A stretch of DNA of 64,000 bases, from the NCBI RefSeq assembly GCF_000193735.1, contig NZ_AEPF01000080.1:46181-110180 (forward strand). Direction: 5' to 3'. A model generated the notes under the pieces. It made no database searches. It saw nothing but the letters and a program-made list of their open reading frames with translations, and was not told where the DNA came from. Made by a program: the position numbers and the translations under genes. Shown in pieces: positions 26,611 to 34,993 of this stretch. How positions within the stretch are numbered: the first letter of the stretch is position 1; each line of letters begins with the position of its first letter. The stretch is from Neisseria sicca 4320 (GTDB lineage: Bacteria; Pseudomonadota; Gammaproteobacteria; Burkholderiales; Neisseriaceae).

Positions 26611-26877
26611 TTACTCGGTTTTAGCGGCAATCGCGTTACGTTCCACTTCGACTTCGATTTTTGCACCTTGACCGATGTCCACAGTGAAAAACTGTTCGCC
26701 GACTTTGGTAACGCGGCCTTTGAAGCCTGCTGCCAAAACCACCTTATCGCCGACTTTCAGATCGGCAAGCATGGCTTGGTGTGCTTTGAATTTCTTTTGT
26801 TGGGGACGCATGATCAGGAAGTAGAACACCACCATAATCAGCACTAAAGGGGCAAATTGGGCCACAGCTTGATTCAT
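26611..26877 (-). CDS. yajC: Preprotein translocase accessory subunit YajC
   Basis: A single-helix inner-membrane protein of 88 residues that associates with SecDF. The helix (LVLIMVVFYFLIMRPQQK) is followed by the conserved cytoplasmic HQAMLADLKVGDKVVLAAGFKGRVTKV. First gene of yajC-secD-secF; a 75-base gap precedes secD. Confidence 0.95.
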   Translation of the reverse strand: MNQAVAQFAPLVLIMVVFYFLIMRPQQKKFKAHQAMLADLKVGDKVVLAAGFKGRVTKVGEQFFTVDIGQGAKIEVEVERNAIAAKTE

Positions 26878-27108
26878 AACTTATCCGTTTTCTAAGAGAT
26901 TAAAATTAAGTAAAACACTGCTTGCGGCAGAAAAAGGCATTGGTACAGCCGCAAAATTAAGCTATTCTAAAGGTCGTCTGAAAAATTTCCAAGCTTTTCC
27001 CTATTTATTAACCATATTTATCATGTCAGGTCGTCTGAAAATGAAATTTCAGCGGCATTTAAAACCTGACTTCTTCCGACCAACGACAAGCCCCGCGCCC
27101 TTTTCCTC

Positions 27109-28206
27109 ATGAAAAAACTCATTCGACGACTGCGTACGCGCCTACGCCGCCTTTTGGGTAAAAATGCGCGCACGGTCTGGATTTCTCATCCCGTTTTTGC
27201 ACAACACCACCCCGGCGCGGGACACCCCGACTCGCCCGAACGCACTGCCGTTATCGAAGCCGAACTCAAACGCCAGGATATTTGGCGGCATCTGCAAACT
27301 GTCGAAGCCGAAGAAATCAGCGATGCCCGCCTCGCCTTGGTTCATCCGCGCAAATACCTGCGCTCACTCGAAGCCTGCCTGCCCCAGCCGGACAAAATTT
27401 ACCGTCTCGACGGCGACACCGTGATGAGTCATGGTTCGCTCAAAGCTGCCCGTCACGCCGCAGGTGCTGTCGTTCAGGCGGTGGACATGGTAATGAATAA
27501 GAAAGCATGGCACGCCTTTTGCGCCGTCCGCCCACCCGGACACCACGCACACAGCGACAAAGCCGGCGGTTTCTGCCTTCTGAACAACGTCGCCACAGGC
27601 GTCATGCACGCTATCGCCGAATATCGACTCCAACGCATCGCCGTCATCGACTTTGATGTCCATTACGGCGACGGCACAGCGGAAATCTTCAAAGACGACC
27701 CGCGCGTCCTGTTTATGAACCTTTTTGAAACCGACCTCTTCCCATTCCCTGAAACCAACCATTCTGCCAACGGCGCCAATATGTTGCACCTGCCTTTTGC
27801 ATCCAATACCGGCAGCCGCGTCTTTCGTACCACCGTACGCGAACAATGGTTGAACAAACTGACCTCATTCAAACCCGAACTGGTCTTACTGTCCGCAGGT
27901 TTCGACGGACACAAACAAGACGAAACAGGTCGTCTGAACCTGCACGAAGCCGATTTCGCCTGGTTAACACACAAAATCATCCAAGCCGCCCCAAGCTGTC
28001 CCGGCAGAATCGTTTCCGTACTGGAAGGCGGCTACACGCTCGAACCTTTGGCAAAATCCGCCACAGCCCATATCGGCGTCCTCGTGGGACTACCCAAGGC
28101 AGACTATGTTGCCGCCTATCAAAGACACTTGAAACGCGGGCAAAAAAGGGGAGATTTCCAGTTTTCCGAATCGCAATCTAAATTATTAAACGAAAGATTA
28201 TCTTAA
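27109..28206 (+). CDS. Histone deacetylase family protein (zinc amidohydrolase)
   Basis: The 365-residue protein belongs to the HDAC/AcuC/acetylpolyamine amidohydrolase superfamily. Visible motifs are the entry HPGAGHPDSPERT, RPPGHHAHSDKAGGFCLLNNVA with the catalytic His pair, IDFDVHYGDGTAEIF with zinc-binding Asp and His, SAGFDGHKQD with the third zinc ligand, and the C-terminal LEGGY. Substrate in bacteria is uncertain: acetylpolyamines, acetylated proteins or other amides. Two single DUS copies at about 26971 and 27028 lie in the leader. The N-terminal extension of about 25 Arg/Lys-rich residues is unusual. Confidence 0.88.
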   Translation: MKKLIRRLRTRLRRLLGKNARTVWISHPVFAQHHPGAGHPDSPERTAVIEAELKRQDIWRHLQTVEAEEISDARLALVHPRKYLRSLEACLPQPDKIYRLDGDTVMSHGSLKAARHAAGAVVQAVDMVMNKKAWHAFCAVRPPGHHAHSDKAGGFCLLNNVATGVMHAIAEYRLQRIAVIDFDVHYGDGTAEIFKDDPRVLFMNLFETDLFPFPETNHSANGANMLHLPFASNTGSRVFRTTVREQWLNKLTSFKPELVLLSAGFDGHKQDETGRLNLHEADFAWLTHKIIQAAPSCPGRIVSVLEGGYTLEPLAKSATAHIGVLVGLPKADYVAAYQRHLKRGQKRGDFQFSESQSKLLNERLS

Positions 28207-28219
28207 AATAAGATTCAAG

Positions 28220-28290
28220 GTTTTCAGACGACCTTTTAGCGGGTAGATTGCCCTCCGGATTGTTGTTACCGTAAAAGGTCGTCTGAAAAT
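28220..28290. repeat. Wide DUS inverted pair
   Basis: Two DUS copies face each other about 40 bases apart between convergent genes; the wide spacing makes hairpin formation weaker than at other pairs. Confidence 0.5.
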
Positions 28291-28302
28291 CCTACCCACT
28301 CA

Positions 28303-28334
28303 AAAACAAACCGCCCTTTCAGGCGGTTTGTTTT
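28303..28334. terminator. Bidirectional Rho-independent terminator
   Basis: AAAACAAACCGCC and GGCGGTTTGTTTT form a perfect 13-bp stem with a 6-base loop, with A and T runs on both sides. It serves the surface lipoprotein gene on the minus strand and could stop readthrough from the plus strand. Confidence 0.88.
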
Positions 28335-28350
28335 CAGCTTAAATAGACGG

Positions 28351-30141
28351 TTATTGCTTTTTACCGCCGAATACACCGAAGGCATTGTTACTTGAAGAGC
28401 CATTATCACCTGGTTTTTCATTATAACTGTATCGCCCCGCCATTTCGGCAGCTTTGTCGCCGTAGAATCCGCCGGTTACAGAGCCTTGTGCACCTGAAGT
28501 CCATTTGCCGTTAAAGCTGCTGCCTGCAATATCGGCAGTAAAGGCTCGTTCATTCATGAACCATCTGTCACCACTATTGATTTTACCTGCGATAGTCTTG
28601 GTATCGAAGTTAACATCGGCGGTAAATGAACCGGTGGTACGGTAGGTGTTGCCGGCATCCACCCAGTTTTCCTTATTATCCAAGTTGCGGGCACGGAAAT
28701 TCAACACCTCGCCTGCGTATTTAGCCGCACCGGACGGCAGAGAGGCACTCATTACCCCTTGAACAAACAAGGAGTAGGCATTATCGGCAAGTTTTGCCGC
28801 ACCGAAGACAACATTGCTCAAATTGCCTGAAGCAACAAACGACTTGTAGTCCGAACCCAATTCAGTTTGATAGAGCTTGTTGGTAACAGGTGCCAAAGCG
28901 ATTGCCGTACCGTTGATAATGACTTTGGTCAAGTCCGCGATATTCGATAAGACGTATTGCTCGCCTGTTTCACCTTTTTTCAATTCGGCTGCGGCGGCAT
29001 CAACTTTAGGTTTGGTTACGGGCGCATCAGGTTTGGCAATCGGCGCATCAGGCTGTCCGCCTGCTTGAGCCGCTGCATCTTGGCGTTTTGCACCAAACAC
29101 ACCGCGCGCCACTACGTCTTCATCACGTTGGTTTTTGCCTGCCGCACTATATGTACCGGCAAGTTGGTCTGCCTTCGCGCCAAAGAATCCGCCTTGCATC
29201 GTACCTTGCTTGTTGGAGAAGGTATTGCCGTGCAAATCGCCATCGAAAGACAGGTTTTCCGCCATATCGCGCACATTGGATTTGACGACACCTGCAATCC
29301 TGTTGCCGCCGCTACCACCGCCAACCGTTTGATCGGAATAGCGTTTGATGCCGACATTGATGGTTTTTTGGTCGAAATTGACTTTTGCGGTAACATCGGT
29401 TGCCCTAGCGGCAGGATACAGGTTTTCCAATTTAGACTCGGCACTTGTATCAGGAAGCTCGTTTAACAAACTGGTATTGACCGGCAATCCGTTTGCAAAA
29501 TGCAAACCGATACCTTTATAAGTGGCTTCGCCTTTTAAAGCGGCAACGGTATCGTTGTCCGACGGCGCACCTTGATAGAACAAAGCTTGTTTGAAATCAC
29601 GCAGATTGGTTACATCTGCAACACCGCCGTAACGAACGTCAGGCAGCAGGTCGCCACTGTGTATCGCATATTGTGCTGCATCGGCTTTACCGCCGTTCGT
29701 ACTTTTTTCGCCCAACGTGAACTCACCTGCTTTAACGTCTTTGGTATTAATGGCGACACCATCAAGTACGACGCCATTTTTGTCTGCGGCAGTCGGAGCT
29801 TCGGTTTTGGCATATTCCAAATCGCCGGTTTCCCGTTTTTTCGCTACCAAGACACCGCCATCCAAAGCCTTGCCCATTACTTTGCCTTCGCCGCCAAAAC
29901 CTTGACCTGAATTGGCCTCATTGGCTTTCTTGGCTTCTTCAGCTTTCTTAGCTTCTTCGGCTTTCTTAGCGTCTTCTGTTTGTTTTGAATCACCTCCTCC
30001 GCCCGAGCCGGAATTATTGCCCGGCTGTTGCGGGGTCGGTGCAGGCTGTGCAGAAGGCGTGCCACCACCGCTTGAACCGCATGCACTCAATGCGATGCTG
30101 CAGGCAATCGCCAACATACTTAATTTAAATGATTCCTTCAT
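28351..30141 (-). CDS. Two-lobed TbpB-like surface lipoprotein, probable Slam substrate
   Basis: A 596-residue lipoprotein with lipobox LSAC (Cys21) and a flexible Gly/Ser/Pro linker followed by an AKKAEE repeat (three 18-bp units at 29924-29977). Two similar lobes follow, each ending in a TbpB-type barrel signature: GFFGAKADQLAGTYS...GVFGAKRQ (about 320-355) and GFYGDKAAEMAGRYS...GVFGGKKQ (about 560-596). This is the architecture of TbpB-like surface lipoproteins exported by Slam. It lies downstream of hemO with a Fur-like site before it, so a role in haem or iron capture is likely; the ligand is unknown. No receptor gene is adjacent. Confidence 0.78.
   Translation of the reverse strand: MKESFKLSMLAIACSIALSACGSSGGGTPSAQPAPTPQQPGNNSGSGGGGDSKQTEDAKKAEEAKKAEEAKKANEANSGQGFGGEGKVMGKALDGGVLVAKKRETGDLEYAKTEAPTAADKNGVVLDGVAINTKDVKAGEFTLGEKSTNGGKADAAQYAIHSGDLLPDVRYGGVADVTNLRDFKQALFYQGAPSDNDTVAALKGEATYKGIGLHFANGLPVNTSLLNELPDTSAESKLENLYPAARATDVTAKVNFDQKTINVGIKRYSDQTVGGGSGGNRIAGVVKSNVRDMAENLSFDGDLHGNTFSNKQGTMQGGFFGAKADQLAGTYSAAGKNQRDEDVVARGVFGAKRQDAAAQAGGQPDAPIAKPDAPVTKPKVDAAAAELKKGETGEQYVLSNIADLTKVIINGTAIALAPVTNKLYQTELGSDYKSFVASGNLSNVVFGAAKLADNAYSLFVQGVMSASLPSGAAKYAGEVLNFRARNLDNKENWVDAGNTYRTTGSFTADVNFDTKTIAGKINSGDRWFMNERAFTADIAGSSFNGKWTSGAQGSVTGGFYGDKAAEMAGRYSYNEKPGDNGSSSNNAFGVFGGKKQ
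29924..29977. repeat. Three tandem 18-bp units inside the lipoprotein gene
   Basis: Units begin GCTTTCTT and differ at few positions; they encode AKKAEE-type charged repeats in the linker. Unit number could change by slippage without breaking the frame. Confidence 0.8.
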
Positions 30142-30195
30142 GGTAAAACTCCTGAATGTGATAATGGTATTTTGAAATGATGGTGATAAAATATT

Positions 30196-30210
30196 TGATA
30201 ATTATTTCCA
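30196..30210. promoter_or_regulatory. Candidate Fur box before the surface lipoprotein
   Basis: TGATAATTATTTCCA matches 12 of 15 positions of the Fur core TGATAATCATTATCA and lies 55-70 bases upstream of the lipoprotein start, in an AT-rich promoter region. Confidence 0.5.
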
Positions 30211-30273
30211 TCAAACCAATTAAAAATACCGCAAATGCGGATAACCAAACAATACAACACTTACACCAGCATG

Positions 30274-30332
30274 AAGGTCGTCTGAAAACGGAATTTATGA
30301 ATCCGCGTATACAGATGTGTTTCAGACGACCT
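30274..30332 (-). terminator. DUS inverted repeat between hemO and the lipoprotein gene
   Basis: Facing DUS copies about 33 bases apart, 20 bases past the hemO stop. With the Fur-like site downstream, it suggests the lipoprotein also has its own promoter. Confidence 0.55.
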
Positions 30333-30352
30333 CTACTTATATCGTCAAACCA

Positions 30353-30976
30353 TTAATGACGGTGCGGAACAAAGCCTTCCGGAGCTTCCGCACCTTCAGG
30401 CAGACCGAAGGTTTCACGCAGAACGACTTTGTAGAACGCAAATGCATCTTTTGCGCCTTGAATCGCTTCGCCTTCAGCTTCAGGGCTTAAACCCAAAGCA
30501 TTCAGATGTTCGACAAAGGCACGCCAATGTTTGCCGCGGCCGTTCGGATGGGGAGCGAGGTGGCGCGCGCCGTGTTCGCCGGTGTAATCCAGCTTTTGAG
30601 CGTGTTTAAACAAAAATGCTGCGCCCAAATTAGAACCTTCTGCGCAATACAGCCACCCGATGGCTTTGTTGCCGGTTTCGTGCGGCAGCGGTTTGCCGTA
30701 CTCGTAAGGTTTGTCGCCCAAATCTGCCAAGTCTTGCGTTACCGCGTCGTAACGCGCCATGTATTCCAGCTCGGGAATGGCTTTGTTCAACTCCGGATCT
30801 TTATAGATATGATCGACCGCTTTGTGGAATACGGATTGCAGTTTCAAAAATTTGATGTAGTTCTCTTTGTTGGTAAACGGCTCGACAGACATAACCAAGT
30901 TGTCCACGCTGTCGTGAATGGTTGCGGTTTGCTCCTTCAGCCGTTTGGCAAAAGTCAGCTCTTGTGTTTCGCTCAT
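30353..30976 (-). CDS. hemO: Haem oxygenase HemO
   Basis: Cytoplasmic enzyme that opens the haem ring to biliverdin, CO and ferrous iron, releasing iron from imported haem. The 207-residue product closely follows the neisserial HemO pattern: proximal His21 in TIHDSVDNLVMSVEPF, the long conserved stretch KENYIKFLKLQSVFHKAVDHIYKD, the distal-helix GWLYCAEGSNLGAAFLFKHAQKL and the C-terminal HRH. I use the ATG at 30976, preceded by AAGGA at good spacing, rather than the ATG 15 bases earlier. In N. meningitidis hemO precedes hmbR; here a TbpB-like lipoprotein gene takes that place. Confidence 0.95.
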   Translation of the reverse strand: MSETQELTFAKRLKEQTATIHDSVDNLVMSVEPFTNKENYIKFLKLQSVFHKAVDHIYKDPELNKAIPELEYMARYDAVTQDLADLGDKPYEYGKPLPHETGNKAIGWLYCAEGSNLGAAFLFKHAQKLDYTGEHGARHLAPHPNGRGKHWRAFVEHLNALGLSPEAEGEAIQGAKDAFAFYKVVLRETFGLPEGAEAPEGFVPHRH

Positions 30977-31436
30977 GTGAATATCCTTCATACAGTTTCA
31001 GACGACCTTCGGGCCGCCTTTATTTAAACAAGGTGGGTAAAGAGATTTAAAAAACGATATGGGATGGAAGCAGAAGTTTGTAGTATTGGAAACCCACCAA
31101 ATCTGTTTGAATACAAACTATCGGGTTTCGTTATTTTTTGAAATATTTTTTAAAAATATATATCATTTCAATTTAAATGGCAAGTGAATGATTTTCACTT
31201 ATTCAAAAATACAAAAAGGTAACGGGTAACTCTCTCCTTCGGCAAGCAAATGATTCGGGCTTGACGGAAAATAATTCCTAAACCTTAAAAATTATTACCG
31301 GCAAATTCATAACTGCATATCTGCAGGAAGTTCATATCGCTTTCTTGCTTCGCCTGCATCAAAAGGGCATACTTGCACCATACTGAGCCGCAGGTCGTCT
31401 GAAACCTGCCACACTGTCAAAAAGGAAGAAAACAAC
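30977..31436. promoter_or_regulatory. AT-rich divergent region before hemO and the gamma-carbonic anhydrase gene
   Basis: About 460 bases without a gene. It holds a DUS at about 30996-31007 in the hemO leader, a palindrome AAGTGAATGATTTTCACTT at 31182-31200, and a second DUS at about 31392. The palindrome is a possible iron-regulator site but matches Fur poorly. Confidence 0.4.
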
Positions 31437-31973
31437 ATGAACCCTATCCGCCCCTTCTTAGACCATACTCCGCAAATTCACGAATCCTGCCTCATCGACG
31501 AAACCTCCGTCATCATCGGCGAAGTATCGCTTGCCGAAGACGTATCCGTTTGGCCGTATGCCGTTTTGCGCGGCGACGTGAACAGCATCAGCATCGGCGC
31601 GCGCAGCAATGTACAGGACGGCAGCGTCTTGCACGTTTCGCACAAAAACGCGGAAAAACCTGAAGGTTCACCCCTTATCATCGGCGAAGATGTAACCGTC
31701 GGACACAAAGTCATGCTGCACGGCTGCCGCATCGGCGATCGTGTGTTGATTGGGATGGGTACGATTATTCTGGACGATACCGTCATCGAAGAGGACGTAA
31801 TGATAGGCGCAGGCAGCTTGGTGCCGCCGCGCAAACGTTTGGAAAGCGGCTATCTCTATGTCGGTTCGCCCGTCAAACAAGTCCGCCCGCTGACCGAAAA
31901 AGAAAAAGAATTTTTGAAATATTCTTCCGCACATTATGTGCGCTTGTCCGGCCAACACAAACAGTCAAAATAA
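31437..31973 (+). CDS. Gamma-carbonic anhydrase family protein (YrdA/PaaY-like)
   Basis: The 178 residues fold as a left-handed parallel beta-helix: hexapeptide-type repeats run from about 25 to 135 (VSVWPYAVLRGDVNSISIGARSNVQDGSVLHV, VTVGHKVMLHGCRIGDRVLIGMGTIILD). The metal-binding histidines of the family are visible in LHVSH, GHKV and LHGC. Members bind zinc or iron as trimers; some have carbonic-anhydrase activity, others act as thioesterase-like proteins. A DUS-like AGGCCGTCTGAA follows the stop. Confidence 0.88.
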   Translation: MNPIRPFLDHTPQIHESCLIDETSVIIGEVSLAEDVSVWPYAVLRGDVNSISIGARSNVQDGSVLHVSHKNAEKPEGSPLIIGEDVTVGHKVMLHGCRIGDRVLIGMGTIILDDTVIEEDVMIGAGSLVPPRKRLESGYLYVGSPVKQVRPLTEKEKEFLKYSSAHYVRLSGQHKQSK

Positions 31974-32012
31974 TTTTCAGACGGCCTTATATCCCCTAAA
32001 AAAGAAAGTTTT

Positions 32013-32612
32013 ATGCACACACTCTACCTAGCCTCCGGCAGCCCGCGCCGCCGCGAAATTCTGGAAAACTTAAGATTCAAAGTTATCCGTATCCCTGCCG
32101 ACATTGACGAAACGCCGCATTCCGACGAAAAAGCCGCCGATTATGTGCAACGTATGGCGCAGGAAAAAAATGCCGCCGCTGTCGAGCAATGGTTAGCCAC
32201 ACACGACGCGTCGCCCGAATATCCGATTCTGACCGCCGACACTACGGTCGCCTATCAAAACCATATTCTCGGCAAACCGGAAACCGAAGCCCAAGCAGCC
32301 GAAATGCTCACCCGGCTTTCAGGGCAGACGCATCAGGTGCTGACTGCCGTATGCGTATATTGGCAAGGGAAAACGCACGGCGTTTTGCAAACCAGCGATG
32401 TACGTTTCAAAACCTTGTCTGCCGAAGAAATATCCTCCTATATCCGAAGCGGCGAACCGATGGACAAAGCGGGCGCGTATGGTATTCAGGGTTTGGGCGG
32501 CGTGTTTGTCGAGCATTTGCAAGGCAGCTTTACAGGCGTGATGGGCCTGCCCGTTTACGAAACGGTCGGCTTATTGGAACAATTCGGATTGAGTATTCCC
32601 TCATTTGCCTGA
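32013..32612 (+). CDS. maf: Maf-family nucleoside triphosphate pyrophosphatase
   Basis: House-cleaning enzyme hydrolysing non-canonical or excess nucleoside triphosphates to monophosphates and pyrophosphate. The 199 residues begin with the family signature LYLASGSPRRREIL, then ADIDETPH, ILTADTTVAY with the catalytic Asp, and the C-terminal KAGAYGIQGLGGVFVEHLQGSFTGVMGLPV. Starts 39 bases after the carbonic-anhydrase-like gene and is probably co-transcribed with it. The name is unrelated to the neisserial MafA/MafB toxin system. Confidence 0.93.
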   Translation: MHTLYLASGSPRRREILENLRFKVIRIPADIDETPHSDEKAADYVQRMAQEKNAAAVEQWLATHDASPEYPILTADTTVAYQNHILGKPETEAQAAEMLTRLSGQTHQVLTAVCVYWQGKTHGVLQTSDVRFKTLSAEEISSYIRSGEPMDKAGAYGIQGLGGVFVEHLQGSFTGVMGLPVYETVGLLEQFGLSIPSFA

Positions 32613-32637
32613 TTTTAAATACCTTCAAACAAACATT

Positions 32638-33252
32638 ATGAAAACATACGCCTTCCCCTTTTTATCCGCAGTATTCCTTCTTGCAGGCTGCGCTGCTTTT
32701 TCAGACGACGGCACACCTTCCATCCGCGAAGGCAACGACAGCATCCTCTCTTTCGGGAAGCTTGGCTCCGCTACGGTAGATGCGCCCGCAGGCGGCTGGG
32801 TCATGCTCGGCGATCAATACACCTATGTGTTAGACAAAGGGTCGTCTGAAAAGCTATCTCCCGTCTTTAAGGCCAAACTGAAACATCCCTACGAAATCAG
32901 GTTTGCCTCTTCTATGAAGAATATCAAAAAGGCAGGGTTTACCGTTTGGCAGGAGGATCGCAGATTCAGCACACTGCTTTGCCTGTCTTACCCCCATGCT
33001 GATAAAGATGAAGAAAAAACGCTGGAAAAATTGGCGTTCACCTTCAGTAAAGGGGAAAAAACGCCATTCAAGTGCATCAACCTCGACGGCAAAATCTATC
33101 AGCCCGTCCCGGCTGCCGGTTCGGGTTTACCGCTGCACGTCAACCTCGACATTCACACCCGCTCTTCCAACAAAAACCTGACAATCGACGTACCTCCCCT
33201 ATCCGCAGGCATACGACCCGCAATGCCGCCCGTCCGCCCGCTCCATTTTTAA
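32638..33252 (+). CDS. Hypothetical lipoprotein, about 204 aa
   Basis: The product has a signal peptide with lipobox LAGC (Cys18). The mature part has no domain I can name. I start at the ATG at 32638 because an upstream in-frame codon at 32605 overlaps maf and would bury the signal peptide. Two DUS-like stretches are read as protein: FSDDG next to the lipid anchor and GSSEK near residue 76. The gene starts 25 bases after maf and is likely the third gene of this operon. Confidence 0.75.
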   Translation: MKTYAFPFLSAVFLLAGCAAFSDDGTPSIREGNDSILSFGKLGSATVDAPAGGWVMLGDQYTYVLDKGSSEKLSPVFKAKLKHPYEIRFASSMKNIKKAGFTVWQEDRRFSTLLCLSYPHADKDEEKTLEKLAFTFSKGEKTPFKCINLDGKIYQPVPAAGSGLPLHVNLDIHTRSSNKNLTIDVPPLSAGIRPAMPPVRPLHF

Positions 33253-33274
33253 GCACTATCCGCCACACAAACCC

Positions 33275-33308
33275 AAAGGTCGTCTGAAAATTTTTCAGAC
33301 GACCTTTT
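33275..33308. terminator. DUS inverted-repeat terminator between convergent genes
   Basis: Facing DUS copies with a 2-base loop and T-run, serving the lipoprotein gene and the glutamate dehydrogenase gene. Confidence 0.78.
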
Positions 33309-33333
33309 CTCACACTAACGCTTCAAAATTTAA

Positions 33334-34599
33334 TTAGTACCAGCCGCGCAGCTTCATCGCTTTTTCAACACGGCGGATACTCATCATGTAAGACGCGGTA
33401 CGCAGGTCCACGTCATACTCTTGCGCCAGATTCCAAATATCGCGGAACGCGCGGCGCAGGACGACGGTTTCTTTTTCCTGAACTTCTTCAAATTCCCAGT
33501 AATAACCTTGCAGGTTTTGCACCCATTCGAAATAGGAAACGACCACGCCGCCGCAGTTCGCCAAAATATCGGGGACGACCAATACGCCGTTTTGACGCAG
33601 GATGGCATCGGCTTCGGGCGTAGTCGGGCCGTTTGCGCCTTCGACCACGATTTTAGCGCGGACTTTGCCTGCGTTTTCGGAAGTCAGTTGGTTTTCCAGT
33701 GCACAAGGGGCGAGTACGTCCACATCCAGTGCCAAGAGTTCGGCGTTGCTGATTTCTTTGCCATAACCCGCTTCGTTGGTAATGAAGCCTTTTTCTTGGA
33801 ACTCTTTGAACAGGGCTTCCATATCCAAGCCGTTTTCGTTGTAGATGGCGACATCGACGGTAGAAACGGCAACAACTTTCGCGCCGGATTGATGCGCGTA
33901 ATAGCCCGTGTGATAGCCCACATTACCAAAGCCTTGAATGGCGTAGGTTGCGCCTTTCACGTCTTTTCCGAGTTTTTCTAGGGCTTGAACGGCAGCGAAG
34001 TTCACGCCGTAACCTGTCGCTTCGGTACGCGCCAAAGAGCCGCCGAATTCGACCGGTTTGCCGGTGAACACGCCCGGTGCGGATTTTTTAACGACGTTTT
34101 CGTAGGCATCAACCATCCACGACATGATTTTGCCGTTGGTGTTCACATCAGGTGCAGGAATATCGATTTTTTCGCCGATGAGCGGAGAAATAGCTTCGGA
34201 ATAAGCGCGTGAAATGCGTTCCAACTCGGCTTCTGAATAATCGCGCGGATCCAAAGTAATGCCGCCTTTGCCGCCGCCGTAAGGAATGCCCGCAACGCAG
34301 CATTTGATGGTCATCCAAATCGACAGGGCTTTGACTTCGTCCAGATTCACATGGGGATGGAAGCGCACGCCGCCTTTGTAGGGGCCGACGGCATTGTTGT
34401 GTTGCGAACGGTAGCCGGTGAAGGTTTTGACCGTGCCGTCGTCGAGTTTGACGGGGAAGCTGACTTCCAAAACGCGTCTCGGATTTTTCAGAATTTCATA
34501 AACCGCGGGATCGGCATTGAGTCGGTCGCAGGCGGTTTTGACCTGTTTGCGGGCGATTTCGAAAGGATTAAGGGTTTCTTTTGCTGCGGATTGGGACAT
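33334..34599 (-). CDS. Glutamate dehydrogenase (NAD-type, GudB/RocG-like)
   Basis: Interconverts glutamate with 2-oxoglutarate and ammonia. At 421 residues it is the size of the catabolic GudB/RocG hexameric class rather than the roughly 445-residue NADP enzyme. Motifs: GYRSQHNNAVGPYKGGVRFHPHV, the catalytic lysine region CCVAGIPYGGGKGGITLDP, DIPAPDVNTN, and the dinucleotide fold YAIQGFGNVGYHTG. Cofactor preference is inferred from length and subfamily. A strong link to 2-oxoglutarate supply is expected for a glutamate-using oral organism. Confidence 0.9.
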   Translation of the reverse strand: MSQSAAKETLNPFEIARKQVKTACDRLNADPAVYEILKNPRRVLEVSFPVKLDDGTVKTFTGYRSQHNNAVGPYKGGVRFHPHVNLDEVKALSIWMTIKCCVAGIPYGGGKGGITLDPRDYSEAELERISRAYSEAISPLIGEKIDIPAPDVNTNGKIMSWMVDAYENVVKKSAPGVFTGKPVEFGGSLARTEATGYGVNFAAVQALEKLGKDVKGATYAIQGFGNVGYHTGYYAHQSGAKVVAVSTVDVAIYNENGLDMEALFKEFQEKGFITNEAGYGKEISNAELLALDVDVLAPCALENQLTSENAGKVRAKIVVEGANGPTTPEADAILRQNGVLVVPDILANCGGVVVSYFEWVQNLQGYYWEFEEVQEKETVVLRRAFRDIWNLAQEYDVDLRTASYMMSIRRVEKAMKLRGWY

Positions 34600-34993
34600 T
34601 GCTCTTCCTTCTCATGTCGGATTGAGGTTTAAAGACTTTGCAGCTGTAACTATAACCAATTTCCAAATGAAATGTAATAGCATGTAGTCGGTATTTTCAA
34701 AGTTGATTAATTTATATATGGTTTTATTTTTCAGACTACAAAACGATGTATTCAAACTGCTTCGTCCATCCCTTTACAGAATGTTCCTATTTTCTGAACG
34801 CTCCAAAAAACCTTTGTTTTTAAAAAAGGTCGTCTGAAAATTGAATCAGCCTGCCTTTCAAAGTCAAAGCTTCTGAAAATCAATGAAATGCCATTTCAAG
34901 CTCCAACTATATTGTTAACAATCCATCTGAAAACTACCTGTAGGGAAACAATGTTAAAATACGCGTCCGTATCATTCACGAGCAAAACACATC
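34600..34993. promoter_or_regulatory. Divergent promoter region, gdh and gph
   Basis: AT-rich gap of about 390 bases with a single DUS at about 34828-34840. I see no gene, hairpin or clear operator. Confidence 0.35.

Noticed and set aside
32013..32612. MafA/MafB toxin-adhesin cluster
   Set aside because: The Maf here is the nucleotide pyrophosphatase (LASGSPRRREIL), unrelated to neisserial maf toxin islands.
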